From: Alphaproteobacteria bacterium | Lineage (GTDB): Bacteria > Pseudomonadota > Alphaproteobacteria > Micropepsales > Micropepsaceae | Assembly (NCBI GenBank): GCA_021324545.1 | Contig: JAJPIX010000043.1 | Location: 1-64,000, forward strand | Length of the DNA: 64,000 bases | Direction: 5' to 3' | Shown: positions 17,668 through 26,498 of the stretch, piece after piece | Layout: each line of letters opens with the position of its first letter | How positions within the stretch are numbered: the first letter of the stretch is position 1 | Notes under the pieces: generated by a model | Seen by the model: the letters and a program-made list of their open reading frames with translations, nothing else | What the model was told of the DNA's origin: nothing | Databases searched by the model: none | Program-made: the position numbers and the translations under genes

Positions 17668-18087
17668 TCATCCGGCGTTCAGGAGCTTCCAGATGCTGTT
17701 TGCCGTCATGATGATGTCGCCGGCGACGGCAAAATCGCCGCGCATGAAGACCAGCGAACGCGTGCGGCGGACCATCTGCGGCGCGACCTCGACGAGATTG
17801 CCCGCGCGCGCGGATTTCAGAAATTGGGTCTGCATGTTGAGTGTGACGCAAGGGGCGTTACCGGTTGCATCCCAGACCGCGGCGCCGAGCGCAAGATCGG
17901 CGAAGGTCATGAGCATGCCGCCATGCAGCACCCCGCGCATGTTGACGTGACGATCGTCCACCACGAAGGCGAAACGGCGCTGGCCGTTCTCCCGGCGCTC
18001 GAAAACAGGTCCGACGAAGATTTCGAACGGATCAACCAGGCTGGTTTCCGAAAATCCGGCGGGCGCTTTCACAACACGATCTTCCAC
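17668..18087 (-). CDS. PaaI-type hotdog thioesterase
   Basis: This 139-residue protein belongs to the PaaI/YdiI acyl-CoA thioesterase family. The active-site motif is VLHGGMLMTFADLALG, preceded by HVNMRG. It is one of two adjacent paralogues and begins 19 nt inside its upstream neighbour. It probably hydrolyses an acyl- or aryl-CoA, perhaps as a salvage enzyme for the CoA-dependent pathways encoded around it. Confidence 0.85.
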   Translation of the reverse strand: MEDRVVKAPAGFSETSLVDPFEIFVGPVFERRENGQRRFAFVVDDRHVNMRGVLHGGMLMTFADLALGAAVWDATGNAPCVTLNMQTQFLKSARAGNLVEVAPQMVRRTRSLVFMRGDFAVAGDIIMTANSIWKLLNAG

Positions 18088-18488
18088 AGGCCGGTCGCGT
18101 TCATCAGCGGCCGGTCGCCGGCCAGGATCTCGCCGGACATGAACACGAAGGAGCGCGAGGCGCGCACGACCCGAACGCGCGCCTCGACAAGATCGCCGAG
18201 CCGGCCCGGGCCGACGAAATCACAGGACATGGAAACCGTGCTGAGCGACCTCGCGCCCGCCGCAAGCCGCGTGGTGCGGCTCATGGCGACGTCCATGAAT
18301 GTCATCAGCATGCCGCCATGCACACTGCCGGCGGCGTTCATGTGGCGCTCTGCGGCAATGAAGGCATAGCGATACGTGCCGCCCGGCCCGGAATCGCCAA
18401 GCTTGTAGATCGGCCCCACAAAGCGGTTGAAACCGCCCCGCGAAATTTCTTCGGCATCGGGGGGCAAGGCGGAAGAAGCGGTCGTCAT
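18069..18488 (-). CDS. PaaI-type hotdog thioesterase (paralogue)
   Basis: This 139-residue protein has SVHGGMLMTFMDVAMS as its active-site motif and HMNAAG before it, matching the downstream gene in length and layout. MTTASSALPPDAEE at 18488 was taken as the start; a longer open frame runs to 18815 but its extra sequence is not protein-like. Its 3' end overlaps the next thioesterase by 19 nt, a sign of duplication followed by coupling. Confidence 0.83.
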   Translation of the reverse strand: MTTASSALPPDAEEISRGGFNRFVGPIYKLGDSGPGGTYRYAFIAAERHMNAAGSVHGGMLMTFMDVAMSRTTRLAAGARSLSTVSMSCDFVGPGRLGDLVEARVRVVRASRSFVFMSGEILAGDRPLMNATGLWKIVL

Positions 18489-18653
18489 CTCGCGAATTTG
18501 CTTGAAAAATTGTGGCCGCGCTGCGGCGCAATATGACGCGATCCGCCCCATTTGGAAACATGAACGGGGACCTCTAAAGTCGCGGCACATCATGCGGAGG
18601 GGTGCGGCGCGCTGCCCGAGTGGCCGTCGCCAACGGAAGAAAGAGGATTGGAT

Positions 18654-19859
18654 ATGTTGAGACAGTTGATACGCGGAGCCGCTTGCATCGTGGCATTGAC
18701 CATCGGCGCGGCCCAGGCCGTGGCGGCGGAAAACGTGACCCCGGACGTGGGCAAGGCGCTGAACGCCGCGATCGCCGCCATCCAGCAGAAAGACTACAAC
18801 ACGGCGCTCACGCATGTGCAGGAAGCGCAGGCCGTTCCCAACCGCACGCCCTTCGACGATTACCGGATCAATCAGATCCTGACCAATGTCGCATTCAGCA
18901 TGCAGAATCTTCCGCTGGCGGATCAGGCCGCGGAAGCCGCAGCGGATTCACCCGCCATTCCGCCCGAAGACAAGGCGGGCATCCTGAAGAACGCGCTGCT
19001 GCTGAGCGCCGAACAGAAGCATTGGGCCAAGGCCGTGACATACGGCCAGCAGCTCGACGCCAGCAACGCGCTCGATGACACGACCGCAGCCGATTACGCG
19101 GTTGCGCTCTACAACGCCGGCGACCAGGCCAAAGCGCTGCAATACGCGCAGAAATCCATGGACATGGCGAAGGCCGCCGGCAAGCAGCCCGACCCGGCCG
19201 CCCAGCAGATCGTGATGAACAGCCAGGCCAAGAGCAATCCGGAAGCGGCTGCACAGATGCTGGAAAACATCGTTGCGCAAACCAATTCCCCCAACGACTG
19301 GGGCCGGCTTATCGATTACAATTTCGGCGCCACAGGCATGAATGACGTCTTTGCGATGGACCTTTACCGCCTGAAACTCGTGACCCATTCGCTGCATGGC
19401 GACGATGCCACACTCGCGGGCCGCCTTGCCAACCAGCTTGGCTATTTCGGCGATGCCGAAAAAATCATGGAAGCGGGCGGCGTGGGCGGCGGCGCCCTTT
19501 CCACGGCCCGCTCCGGCGCGGCGCGCGACCAGGCGTCCATGAGTTCGCAGATCGCGGAAGCCAAGCGCAGCTCCGGCGAAGTGGCCGTCAAGGTGGCCGA
19601 GGGACTTTACGGATACGGCCGCTACGCCGAGGCCGAAGAGATCGCGCGTTATGCGATGGGAAAAGGAGGCCTCAAATATCCCGCCGAAGCTCCGCTGCTT
19701 GTGGGCATGTCACAGGTCGGGCAAGGCAAGAACGCCGACGCCGTGCGGATGTTTAACGGCGTCACCGGCAACGCGGCTTCGACGAAGACCGCCCATCTGT
19801 GGGCGATCTATGCGCAGCATCAGGCGGGAGGAACGGCGCCCGCCCAGCCCGCGCAGTAA
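18654..19859 (+). CDS. Secreted TPR-like helical repeat protein
   Basis: This 401-residue protein begins with a signal peptide (MLRQLIRGAACIVALTIGAA, cleaved near AVAA|EN). The mature part is all helical, with TPR-like segments such as AIAAIQQKDYNTALTHVQEA, YAVALYNAGDQAKALQYAQK and GLYGYGRYAEAEEIARYAM. It ends in a Pro/Ala tail. A periplasmic scaffold role is inferred; no specific family was recognised. AGAGGA lies about seven bases before the ATG. A TTG two codons earlier is also in frame. A 12-bp stem-loop follows the stop. Confidence 0.72.
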   Translation: MLRQLIRGAACIVALTIGAAQAVAAENVTPDVGKALNAAIAAIQQKDYNTALTHVQEAQAVPNRTPFDDYRINQILTNVAFSMQNLPLADQAAEAAADSPAIPPEDKAGILKNALLLSAEQKHWAKAVTYGQQLDASNALDDTTAADYAVALYNAGDQAKALQYAQKSMDMAKAAGKQPDPAAQQIVMNSQAKSNPEAAAQMLENIVAQTNSPNDWGRLIDYNFGATGMNDVFAMDLYRLKLVTHSLHGDDATLAGRLANQLGYFGDAEKIMEAGGVGGGALSTARSGAARDQASMSSQIAEAKRSSGEVAVKVAEGLYGYGRYAEAEEIARYAMGKGGLKYPAEAPLLVGMSQVGQGKNADAVRMFNGVTGNAASTKTAHLWAIYAQHQAGGTAPAQPAQ

Positions 19860-19869
19860 CTTTCAACCG

Positions 19870-19899
19870 GCGAAGGCCGCCCGACACGGCGGCCTTCGC
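19870..19899 (+). terminator. Possible terminator stem-loop
   Basis: GCGAAGGCCGCC (19870-19881) and GGCGGCCTTCGC (19888-19899) form a perfect 12-bp stem with a 6-nt loop, ten bases after the TPR protein gene. The following sequence is GC-rich with no T-run, so intrinsic termination is uncertain; mRNA 3'-end protection is the alternative. Confidence 0.5.
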
Positions 19900-19913
19900 G
19901 CCCGGGATCCGCC

Positions 19914-20468
19914 ATGGCCATAGTGCTCGGTTTTGCACCGCTCATCGTGTTCGCCATCGTGCAGGAAATTTCCCTGAGCCTGGCGCTGTGGGTGGCGTTC
20001 GCCCTGGCATTCGGGATCGGCACCTACAGCTTCCTGCACACCCGCCAGCTGCGAATCCTGGACGCGGGCAACACGGTCATTTTCGGCCTGCTCGCACTGT
20101 ATGACGGGTTTATCCAGCCGGGCCTCGCGATCGAGATCGTGAAATTCGTGGTGGATTCGGGGCTGCTGGTTTTGGCCCTGATTTCACTGGCGGCGCGACA
20201 GCCTTTGACCTTGCACTACGCCCGCGAACAGGTGCCATGGCAGCGTTGGGGCGATCCTGCTTTCGTGCGCACCAACTACGTCCTGACGTTTGCCTGGACG
20301 GCCGCCTTCGCGGTGATGGCCGGGGCTGACGCGGCGGCCGTTTTCGGCCGCATCATCCCGGTTTCGCTGGACATGGCGGCGGGGCTTTGCACGCTGGCCA
20401 TCGCGATTGTCTTTACCGCGCGCTATCCGGTCTTTCTTCGCCAGCGCCGCGGCGTAAGCCGCCCATAG
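19914..20468 (+). CDS. Integral membrane protein, unknown function
   Basis: This 184-residue protein has about five or six hydrophobic helices (APLIVFAIVQEISLSLALWV at the start; a late one at AAGLCTLAIAIVFTARYPVF). The charged segment LTLHYAREQVPWQRWGDPAF lies between helices four and five. A similar tryptophan-bearing loop occurs in septation protein A-like membrane proteins, but I cannot assign it. Its 3' end overlaps the convergent Lrp gene by 56 nt. Confidence 0.7.
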   Translation: MAIVLGFAPLIVFAIVQEISLSLALWVAFALAFGIGTYSFLHTRQLRILDAGNTVIFGLLALYDGFIQPGLAIEIVKFVVDSGLLVLALISLAARQPLTLHYAREQVPWQRWGDPAFVRTNYVLTFAWTAAFAVMAGADAAAVFGRIIPVSLDMAAGLCTLAIAIVFTARYPVFLRQRRGVSRP

Positions 20469-20931
20469 CCTGGACCGCGTCCAGCGGCACCTCCGTCGAA
20501 TATTTGATCTGCTCCATCGCGAAGGTGGACGAGACATCGTTCAACTTCACCGATTTGATCAGCCGCTTGTAGAACCGGTCATACCCGCCGATATCGGACG
20601 TGACGACCTTCATCAGGTAATCCACCTCGCCGCTCATGCGGTAAAGCTCGATGACTTCGGGCATGCGCGAAACGGCCGCGGCAAATTCATTGAGCCATTT
20701 TTCATCGTGCTGACTGGTGCGGATGCTGACGAACACCGTGACCGGAAGGCCGACCTTCGCGCGGTTGAGAATGGCAACCTTGCGCTCGATATATCCTTCG
20801 TCTTCGAGCCGCTTCACGCGCTTCCAGCAGGGCGTCGTCGAAAGCCCGACCCGCTCGCTGAGCTGGGCCACCGTCAAGGTCGCATCCTGCTGCAAAAGCG
20901 CCAGCAGCCGGCGGTCGAGGTCATCAATCAT
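20413..20931 (-). CDS. Lrp/AsnC family transcriptional regulator
   Basis: This 172-residue protein has an N-terminal winged HTH (IDDLDRRLLALLQQDATLTV, then LSERVGLSTTPCWKRVKRLE) and a RAM/ligand domain (VSRMPEVIELYRMSGEVDYLMKV). It is the usual length for Lrp, which senses amino acids. It is divergent from the DUF6356 gene. The 127-bp spacer contains an AT-rich stretch (TAGAATAATATTCTATTC, 20955-20972) with the palindrome AGAATAATATTCT, a plausible autoregulatory site. The downstream C-terminus runs into the convergent membrane protein gene. Confidence 0.9.
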   Translation of the reverse strand: MIDDLDRRLLALLQQDATLTVAQLSERVGLSTTPCWKRVKRLEDEGYIERKVAILNRAKVGLPVTVFVSIRTSQHDEKWLNEFAAAVSRMPEVIELYRMSGEVDYLMKVVTSDIGGYDRFYKRLIKSVKLNDVSSTFAMEQIKYSTEVPLDAVQAMGGLRRGAGEERPDSAR

Positions 20932-20955
20932 TTTCCATGCATCGCCTAAAATGTA

Positions 20956-20968
20956 GAATAATATTCTA
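20956..20968. promoter_or_regulatory. AT-rich palindrome upstream of the Lrp gene
   Basis: AGAAT-AAT-ATTCT sits about 25 bp upstream of the lrp-type start codon in otherwise GC-rich DNA. Lrp-family proteins often bind AT-rich palindromes at their own promoters. The role is inferred from position and symmetry. Confidence 0.45.
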
Positions 20969-21058
20969 TTCCGATCGTCGTTCAAAGCAAGTTCGATAAT
21001 GAATTTTCTACCGTGGCGGGGCGATATTGCGCAGGCGCTCGGACACAAGGGGGCGGCC

Positions 21059-21316
21059 ATGGCGAGCTTGCAGGGGCTTTTCTGCGATCATCCCCATTCG
21101 GTCGGCGAAACCTACGCCCAGCACATGCATTCGGCGGCCTATTTCGGCACGCGGATGATTGCGGCGGGGCTGTGCTGCTGCATCCACGGCATATTTCCGT
21201 TCCTCTTCGTGAAGACGGGCAGCCGGACGGTGGCGCATCTGAACGAGGTGATGATCCGGTCGCGCGTGCGCACGGCCAGGCAGGGCGCCTTCCTCGAGAT
21301 CGGCGCAAATATCTGA
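21059..21316 (+). CDS. DUF6356 family protein
   Basis: This 85-residue protein matches the small DUF6356 family, which typically begins with a DHPxSVGETYxxH motif; here it is FCDHPHSVGETYAQHM. One hydrophobic helix follows (IAAGLCCCIHGIFPFLFV), then KTGSRTVAHLNE. The function is unknown; it is probably membrane-associated. AAGGGGG lies six bases before the ATG at 21059, preferred over the ATG at 20999. It is divergent from the Lrp regulator. Confidence 0.75.
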   Translation: MASLQGLFCDHPHSVGETYAQHMHSAAYFGTRMIAAGLCCCIHGIFPFLFVKTGSRTVAHLNEVMIRSRVRTARQGAFLEIGANI

Positions 21317-21392
21317 ACCGCCATTTCCCTCCGGGCTTTCGCGGATTCGCGCGGCGGGCTAGGTTTGCCTTAGTCAGCCAACGGAGGACATC

Positions 21393-22598
21393 ATGAGAGA
21401 AGCCGTCATCGTTTCGACCGCGCGCACCGGGCTCGCCAAATCCGTTCGCGGCGGCTTCAACATGACTCACGGCGCGGTGATGGCGGGCAGCGCCATCAAG
21501 GCGGCCATCGCGCGCGCCAGGATCGATCCCGCCGAGGTTGAAGATGTCTATCTGGGTTGCGGCAATCCCGAAGGCGCGACCGGCATGAACATCGCGCGGA
21601 TTTCGGCCATCTGGGCGGGCTGCCCGGTTTCGACCGGCGGCGTCACGATCAACCGCTTCTGCTCCTCGGGGCTTCAGGCGATCGCCATGGCGGCCCATCA
21701 GGTGATCAACGAAGGATCCCCGATCGTGGTGGGCGGCGGCGTGGAATCCATCTCGCTTGTGCAGATGGGCGGCATGAACACCAAGAACATCACCGAAGAA
21801 CACCTGATGCAGGTCAAGCCCGCGCTCTGGATGTCGATGATCGAGACGGCGGAGGTGGTGGCGGCCCGCTATGACATCAGCCGCGAGCGGCAGGACCAAT
21901 ACGCCTATACCAGCCAGATGCGGACGGCGGCCGCGCAAAAGGCCGGCAAGTTCAACGACGAGATCATTCCGGTCAAAACGAAAATGAAGAAGGTGGACAA
22001 GGCGACCGGCCAGGAATCCATCGTGGACTACACGGTGGAACGCGATGAATGCAATCGCCCGGACACGACGCTGGAAGGGCTTGCGGCGCTCAAGCCTGTC
22101 TTCGCCGGAGGCCGCGAGATCAAGGAAGGCAAATTCATCACCGCCGGCAATGCGTCGCAATTCTCCGACGGCGCGGCCGCCGTGGTCGTGATGGATTCCA
22201 AAGTGGCCGAACAGAAGGGGCTGAAACCGCTCGGCATATTCCGCGGCTTCGCCACCTGCGGCGTGGAGCCCGACGAAATGGGCATTGGCCCGGCCAAGGC
22301 GGTCCCGCGTCTTCTGAAGCGGCATAACCTCAGCACCGCCGATATCGACCTCTGGGAACTTAACGAAGCCTTCGCAAGCCAGGTGCTTTATTGCGTGGAC
22401 AAGCTTGAAATCCCGCTCGACAGGCTGAATGTGAACGGCGGCGCCATCTCCATCGGGCATCCTTACGGCATGACGGGCGCACGGCTCACCGGTCACATCC
22501 TCCTCGAAGGGCGGCGGCGGAAGGCCAAGCTCGGAGTCGTTACCATGTGCATCGGCGGGGGCCAGGGCGCGGCGGGCCTGTTCGAGATCGTGAACTGA
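21393..22598 (+). CDS. Thiolase (acetyl-CoA C-acyltransferase)
   Basis: This 401-residue thiolase has nucleophile C90 in [26 protein letters not shown] with the catalytic His (about H356), and [11 protein letters not shown] with the acid/base Cys (about C386). It either cleaves 3-oxoacyl-CoA in beta-oxidation or condenses acetyl-CoA; the degradative role fits the many acyl-CoA genes nearby. GGAGG lies six bases before the ATG. It may be followed in the same transcript by the CAP lipoprotein gene 26 bp downstream. Confidence 0.92.
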   Translation: MREAVIVSTARTGLAKSVRGGFNMTHGAVMAGSAIKAAIARARIDPAEVEDVYLGCGNPEGATGMNIARISAIWAGCPVSTGGVTINRFCSSGLQAIAMAAHQVINEGSPIVVGGGVESISLVQMGGMNTKNITEEHLMQVKPALWMSMIETAEVVAARYDISRERQDQYAYTSQMRTAAAQKAGKFNDEIIPVKTKMKKVDKATGQESIVDYTVERDECNRPDTTLEGLAALKPVFAGGREIKEGKFITAGNASQFSDGAAAVVVMDSKVAEQKGLKPLGIFRGFATCGVEPDEMGIGPAKAVPRLLKRHNLSTADIDLWELNEAFASQVLYCVDKLEIPLDRLNVNGGAISIGHPYGMTGARLTGHILLEGRRRKAKLGVVTMCIGGGQGAAGLFEIVN

Positions 22599-22624
22599 GC
22601 GCCGTCATTCGGGGGGCAGAAGCG

Positions 22625-23287
22625 TTGCGTATTGTTGCGTTTGCGTTGTTGCTTCTTGCCTGCGCTGCCTGCACCTCGGCGCCGCGTCCGGTGATCCATG
22701 CCGGTCCGCCGCCCAATCCGCAGACTTTGTCGGCGCTTGAAATCCGCATCTACGATCTCGTGCAGAACGAACGGCACAGGATCGATCCGGACGCGAAAGG
22801 GCTGATGCTCGATTCCGAACTGATCGGCGCGGCCCGCAAACACAGCCTCGACATGGCCGAGCGCAACTATCTGGGGCACGCCTCGCCCAGCGGCGAGACC
22901 ACCGCCACCATCATCATGGACGAAGACGCGCAGTTTCAGGGCTTGCTGGGCGAGAACATCGCGCTTGTGCACTTCTCGCCGCAGGACGGAATCGATGTGG
23001 ACGGCATGGCGCACCAGTTCGTGGCCCTCTGGCTCAAGAGCCCCAAGCACCGGGACAATCTTTCCGTCCCGGTCTATGACCGCACAGGCGTCGGCGCCGC
23101 CGCGAAAGGCGATGCGGTGTATGTGACCCAGCTGTTCGCCAGCGACATGGGCCTTCCGCCGCCGCCGTCCGGCGCGGCGGATGGGCGCAGCGGCAATGCC
23201 GATTCCGGCGCACAAGCCGGAATTCCGCAGACCGGGACGGCACCTGCGTCCGCAGTGCCCGTTCCGGTGGCCGCGCCGGGAAGATAA
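22625..23287 (+). CDS. CAP (SCP/PR-1) domain lipoprotein
   Basis: This protein of about 220 residues begins with a lipoprotein signal (RIVAFALLLLAC, Cys 13 or 16). The CAP domain spans about residues 40-175: YDLVQNERHR, AARKHSLDMAERNYLGHASP, GENIA and WLKSPKHRDNL. A Pro/Ala/Gly-rich tail follows. Bacterial CAP proteins are secreted; their activity is unclear. No ATG fits the signal peptide, and the likely start is TTG at 22625, preceded by GGGGGG. It overlaps nothing but follows the thiolase closely. Confidence 0.78.
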   Translation: MRIVAFALLLLACAACTSAPRPVIHAGPPPNPQTLSALEIRIYDLVQNERHRIDPDAKGLMLDSELIGAARKHSLDMAERNYLGHASPSGETTATIIMDEDAQFQGLLGENIALVHFSPQDGIDVDGMAHQFVALWLKSPKHRDNLSVPVYDRTGVGAAAKGDAVYVTQLFASDMGLPPPPSGAADGRSGNADSGAQAGIPQTGTAPASAVPVPVAAPGR

Positions 23288-23297
23288 AATTCCGGCC

Positions 23298-23648
23298 ATG
23301 TCCGAAAAGACATCGGCGAAGATCAAGACCTACCGGGAATTCTGGCCCTATTACCTGAAGGAGCACGCCAGAGCGGGCACGCGCGCGGTCCACTTCGCGG
23401 GAACATCGCTCGCCACGCTTTGCATTGCCGCGCTGATCTTCAGCGGGAACCTCTGGTTCATACCGGCGGCGCTGGTTTTGGGCTATGGGCCGGCCTGGAT
23501 TGGGCATTTCTTCATCGAAAAGAACCGTCCGGCGACATTCACCTATCCCCTCTGGTCGCTCATCTCCGATTACCGCATGGCCTGGGCATGGATGATCGGA
23601 CGTCTGCCCGAAGAGCTGGCGAAGGCCGGCGTGGGAACAGGCCGCTAA
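23298..23648 (+). CDS. Mpo1-like (DUF962) membrane protein
   Basis: This 116-residue protein matches the DUF962/Mpo1 family: REFWPYYLKEHARAGTRAVH near the N-terminus, then two hydrophobic helices (LATLCIAALIF and FIPAALVLGYGPAW) and HFFIEKNRPATFTYP. Yeast Mpo1 is an Fe(II)-dependent dioxygenase acting on 2-hydroxy fatty acids; the conserved His in KEH, VHF and GHF fits metal binding. Its start lies 10 bp after the CAP lipoprotein gene, so co-transcription is likely. Confidence 0.78.
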   Translation: MSEKTSAKIKTYREFWPYYLKEHARAGTRAVHFAGTSLATLCIAALIFSGNLWFIPAALVLGYGPAWIGHFFIEKNRPATFTYPLWSLISDYRMAWAWMIGRLPEELAKAGVGTGR

Positions 23649-23792
23649 CCTCCAATTAAGATTGCCGGGCAACTATGCTGTGCATGAACGGGCACGGCAC
23701 GGCGGCTACACGCTTTTGGGCGCCCTGCCTTTCTTTACACAATATCTTGGCGCCGATACCTTCTTTTGGGGTACAGCGCGTAGCGAATCAGA

Positions 23793-26408
23793 ATGCGGCC
23801 TGAACTTCCCTGGAACGTGGCGGGCATTCCGCCTGAGGCGCGCGAGGCTGCGCGAGCGGCTGCACGCCGCGAGGGGTTGTCGGTCGGCGAATGGCTGACC
23901 CGCCGGATCTTGCGCAGTTTTGCCGATGCCGGGGATCAGGGCGATCAGGCGCGCGGATACTGGCCGTCGTCCTCCGCCGACAGCCCGCAATCCAACGGGA
24001 ACGACGACCCGGCGCCGGCGCGCCGCGACAGCGAGGCCATGCTGGCCCGCGTATCCCGCAGCGAAAACGACAGCCAGGATGCCTTCCGCCGCATTGAAGA
24101 ACAGCTGCGCTCTCTTTCGCGCAGACTCGATGCCACCGAACGCAGCCAGGCCGAAAACAATCGCGCCATGAGCAAGGCCGCGACCGAAATCAACATTGCC
24201 GCGCGCGAACAGACGCAGGCCTTCGACCAGCTGGGCTCGCATGTGGTTGGTCTCAACGAACGGCTGGAGCGCGTGGAGCGGCAGGCCGAAAGCGGCAATA
24301 CCAAAGAGGCGGTCAAGGCGCTGCAGCAGGGTCTGTCGCGGCTGGCCGACCAGATTTCCCAGACCGCCCACGAATCCACTGCCCAGATCGCCTCGCTCGC
24401 GGGCAATGTGGAATCGCTTGCAGCAAAATACCTCCAGACCAAGAACGAGACCGACCGGGCGTCCAACGCGCTGGAACAGCGCCTGCAGACGCTGGATGAG
24501 CGCATCCGGGCCGCAGAGAAGGCTTCGCAGGTTCTGGAAAAGGCGCTGGAGGCGCTCGACGCCAAGCAATCGTCCACGCCGGGAATCGAGCCGGAGCTGC
24601 AGCGCCAGGCGGCGGCAATGGCACAGCTCGGCGACACGCTGGACCGGCTGAACACCCGTCTTGCCACGACCGAGGCGCAAAACGCCGGCGCCATGGCGCG
24701 CGTGGAGGAAAGCATTGCGCGCCTGGAAAGCCGCGGCAGCGACAGCGGACTGGACCGGCGCCTGGCCGGAATCGAGCGCCTGCTCTCCGAAATTTCCGGC
24801 CGCCTGGACAAGACCGAGCAAGACACGGCAAGCGTGCGGAATTCCGCCGAAGAAGGCATCAGATCGGTCCATCTGCTGATCGAGGATTCGGAGCGAAAGA
24901 ACCGCGAAGCCATCGCCGAATTGCGCAAGGCGCTGGATGGGGCGACGGCGCGCTTTCAGCCGACCGCATCCGCAAATGTCCACGCCGCCGGACCGCAGCC
25001 GGCGAATCTCGACCTGCCGCCTTTCGCGGCGGATACCACGCAGGCCTTTCAGCCGCCGCCCGCCGATCCCTTCGCCGCGCCGCCGCAATATCAGCCTCCA
25101 CCGGCCGATCCCTTCGCGCCGCAGCCCACGCTCGACGCGCCGCATTTTGCCGGCGACCAACTGCCCCCGAACGCTCCGCAGGATCCTTTCGCGGCGCCGC
25201 CGCAGCAGCAGGCCTTTGCCGGCCCAAACAGCGCCACTGAATCGTATCTTTCCGCCGCGCGCCGTGCAGCGCGGTCGGCGGCGATGCAAGCCGATGCCGA
25301 GCGCGCGCGCGGTCCGATGGGCGCATTCACCTGGGGCGCCCATCGTCCGATCGACGCGACGGAAAAGCAGAAACCCAAACGGTACGGCCTGATCGCGGGG
25401 CTTGCGTTCATCGCCATTCTGGCGGCGGTGGCCGGCGTCATGCTCAGTCAGCGGATGAACAGCGGCACCAGCACCACGCCCGAGCGTGGCCTTGGCGCGC
25501 TGTTTCACAGCAAGACCGCGCCGGCGCCGCAACCGGCGCCCGCGCCGGTGCAGGCAGCGCCTGCGCAATTGCCGACGACGTCTGTTCCGGGTTCGCCCGT
25601 CCTGCCATCGCAGGCTTCGACATCGCCGCCCAGCCAGACCGCCGTCAAGACGCCGCCGGACACAACCCCGCCCGTCAGCGCTTCTGCGCCGCATCCCGCC
25701 GCCGCTCCACCCAAGCCCGCACCCACCATCGTGCAGCAGACGGCCAAACCCGCATCGGCGCCCGCGCCTGCGCAGACCGCCTCGCTCTCGCCGCTGGCGC
25801 GGCTCAATGCGATGGCCGAGAAGGGCGACGCCAATGCCCAGACGCTTCTGGGCATGAAGTATCTCGACGGCGACGGCGTCCCGCAGAACGATGGCAACGC
25901 CGCCAAATGGTTCCAGAAGGCGGCGGCGCAGGGACAACCCGTGGCCGAATACCGGCTTGGCACGCTCTACGAGCGCGGCCGCGGCGTGCAGGGCGATGCC
26001 AGACAGGCCGCACACTGGTATCTGCAGGCGGCAACGCACGGCAACCGCAAGGCCATGCACAATCTGGCCGTGGCCTATGCGGAAGGCGCCGGCGTGAGCA
26101 AGAACTATTCCGAAGCCGCGCGCTGGTTTTCACGCGCGGCCAATCTGGGGCTTGCCGATTCGCAATTCAATCTCGCCGTGCTTTACGAGCGCGGGCTCGG
26201 CGTGCCGCAGAGCCTTGTGGATGCCTACAAGTGGTACGCGATCGCCGCGGCGCAGGGCGACACCGAATCGAAGAATCGCGTTGAAGCGCTGGGCACGCAG
26301 CTGACCGTCGACGAACGGGCGGCCGCGCAGAAGGCCGCCAGCGCATTTTCGCCGCAGCCGCTCATTCGCGCGGCCAATGTTCCGCCGGAGATGGGTTCGC
26401 AAGGCTGA
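23793..26408 (+). CDS. PodJ-like polar-localisation protein with Sel1 repeats
   Basis: This 871-residue protein starts with PWNVAGIPPEAREAAR and REGLSVGEWL, a module seen at the N-terminus of alphaproteobacterial PodJ-like proteins. Residues about 80-390 are coiled coil (Glu/Gln/Arg-rich heptads). A Pro-rich linker reaches a membrane helix at about 531-550 (YGLIAGLAFIAILAAVAGVM). A second Pro/Ala-rich linker leads to Sel1-type repeats (about 673-820; AKWFQKAAAQGQPVAEYRLG, then three more). The likely topology is cytoplasmic N-terminus and periplasmic repeats. Its role in polar organelle or cell-wall placement is inferred. No strong ribosome site precedes the ATG. Confidence 0.8.
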   Translation: MRPELPWNVAGIPPEAREAARAAARREGLSVGEWLTRRILRSFADAGDQGDQARGYWPSSSADSPQSNGNDDPAPARRDSEAMLARVSRSENDSQDAFRRIEEQLRSLSRRLDATERSQAENNRAMSKAATEINIAAREQTQAFDQLGSHVVGLNERLERVERQAESGNTKEAVKALQQGLSRLADQISQTAHESTAQIASLAGNVESLAAKYLQTKNETDRASNALEQRLQTLDERIRAAEKASQVLEKALEALDAKQSSTPGIEPELQRQAAAMAQLGDTLDRLNTRLATTEAQNAGAMARVEESIARLESRGSDSGLDRRLAGIERLLSEISGRLDKTEQDTASVRNSAEEGIRSVHLLIEDSERKNREAIAELRKALDGATARFQPTASANVHAAGPQPANLDLPPFAADTTQAFQPPPADPFAAPPQYQPPPADPFAPQPTLDAPHFAGDQLPPNAPQDPFAAPPQQQAFAGPNSATESYLSAARRAARSAAMQADAERARGPMGAFTWGAHRPIDATEKQKPKRYGLIAGLAFIAILAAVAGVMLSQRMNSGTSTTPERGLGALFHSKTAPAPQPAPAPVQAAPAQLPTTSVPGSPVLPSQASTSPPSQTAVKTPPDTTPPVSASAPHPAAAPPKPAPTIVQQTAKPASAPAPAQTASLSPLARLNAMAEKGDANAQTLLGMKYLDGDGVPQNDGNAAKWFQKAAAQGQPVAEYRLGTLYERGRGVQGDARQAAHWYLQAATHGNRKAMHNLAVAYAEGAGVSKNYSEAARWFSRAANLGLADSQFNLAVLYERGLGVPQSLVDAYKWYAIAAAQGDTESKNRVEALGTQLTVDERAAAQKAASAFSPQPLIRAANVPPEMGSQG

Positions 26409-26498
26409 ACGCGCGCGGTTGACCGTGGCGCGCGCCCCGCGCAAAGTCTGCCGCGTCCGCGACGCAGCGTTTCAACCTGATCGGCGATCCTTCGATCG

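Noticed and set aside
21000-21060. Start of DUF6356 at 20999
   Set aside because: It adds 20 residues without a ribosome site; AAGGGGG before 21059 fits better.
23706-26060. 784-codon open frame antisense to the PodJ/Sel1 gene
   Set aside because: It has low-complexity Arg/Gly sequence with no domain; the sense strand has clear Sel1 repeats.
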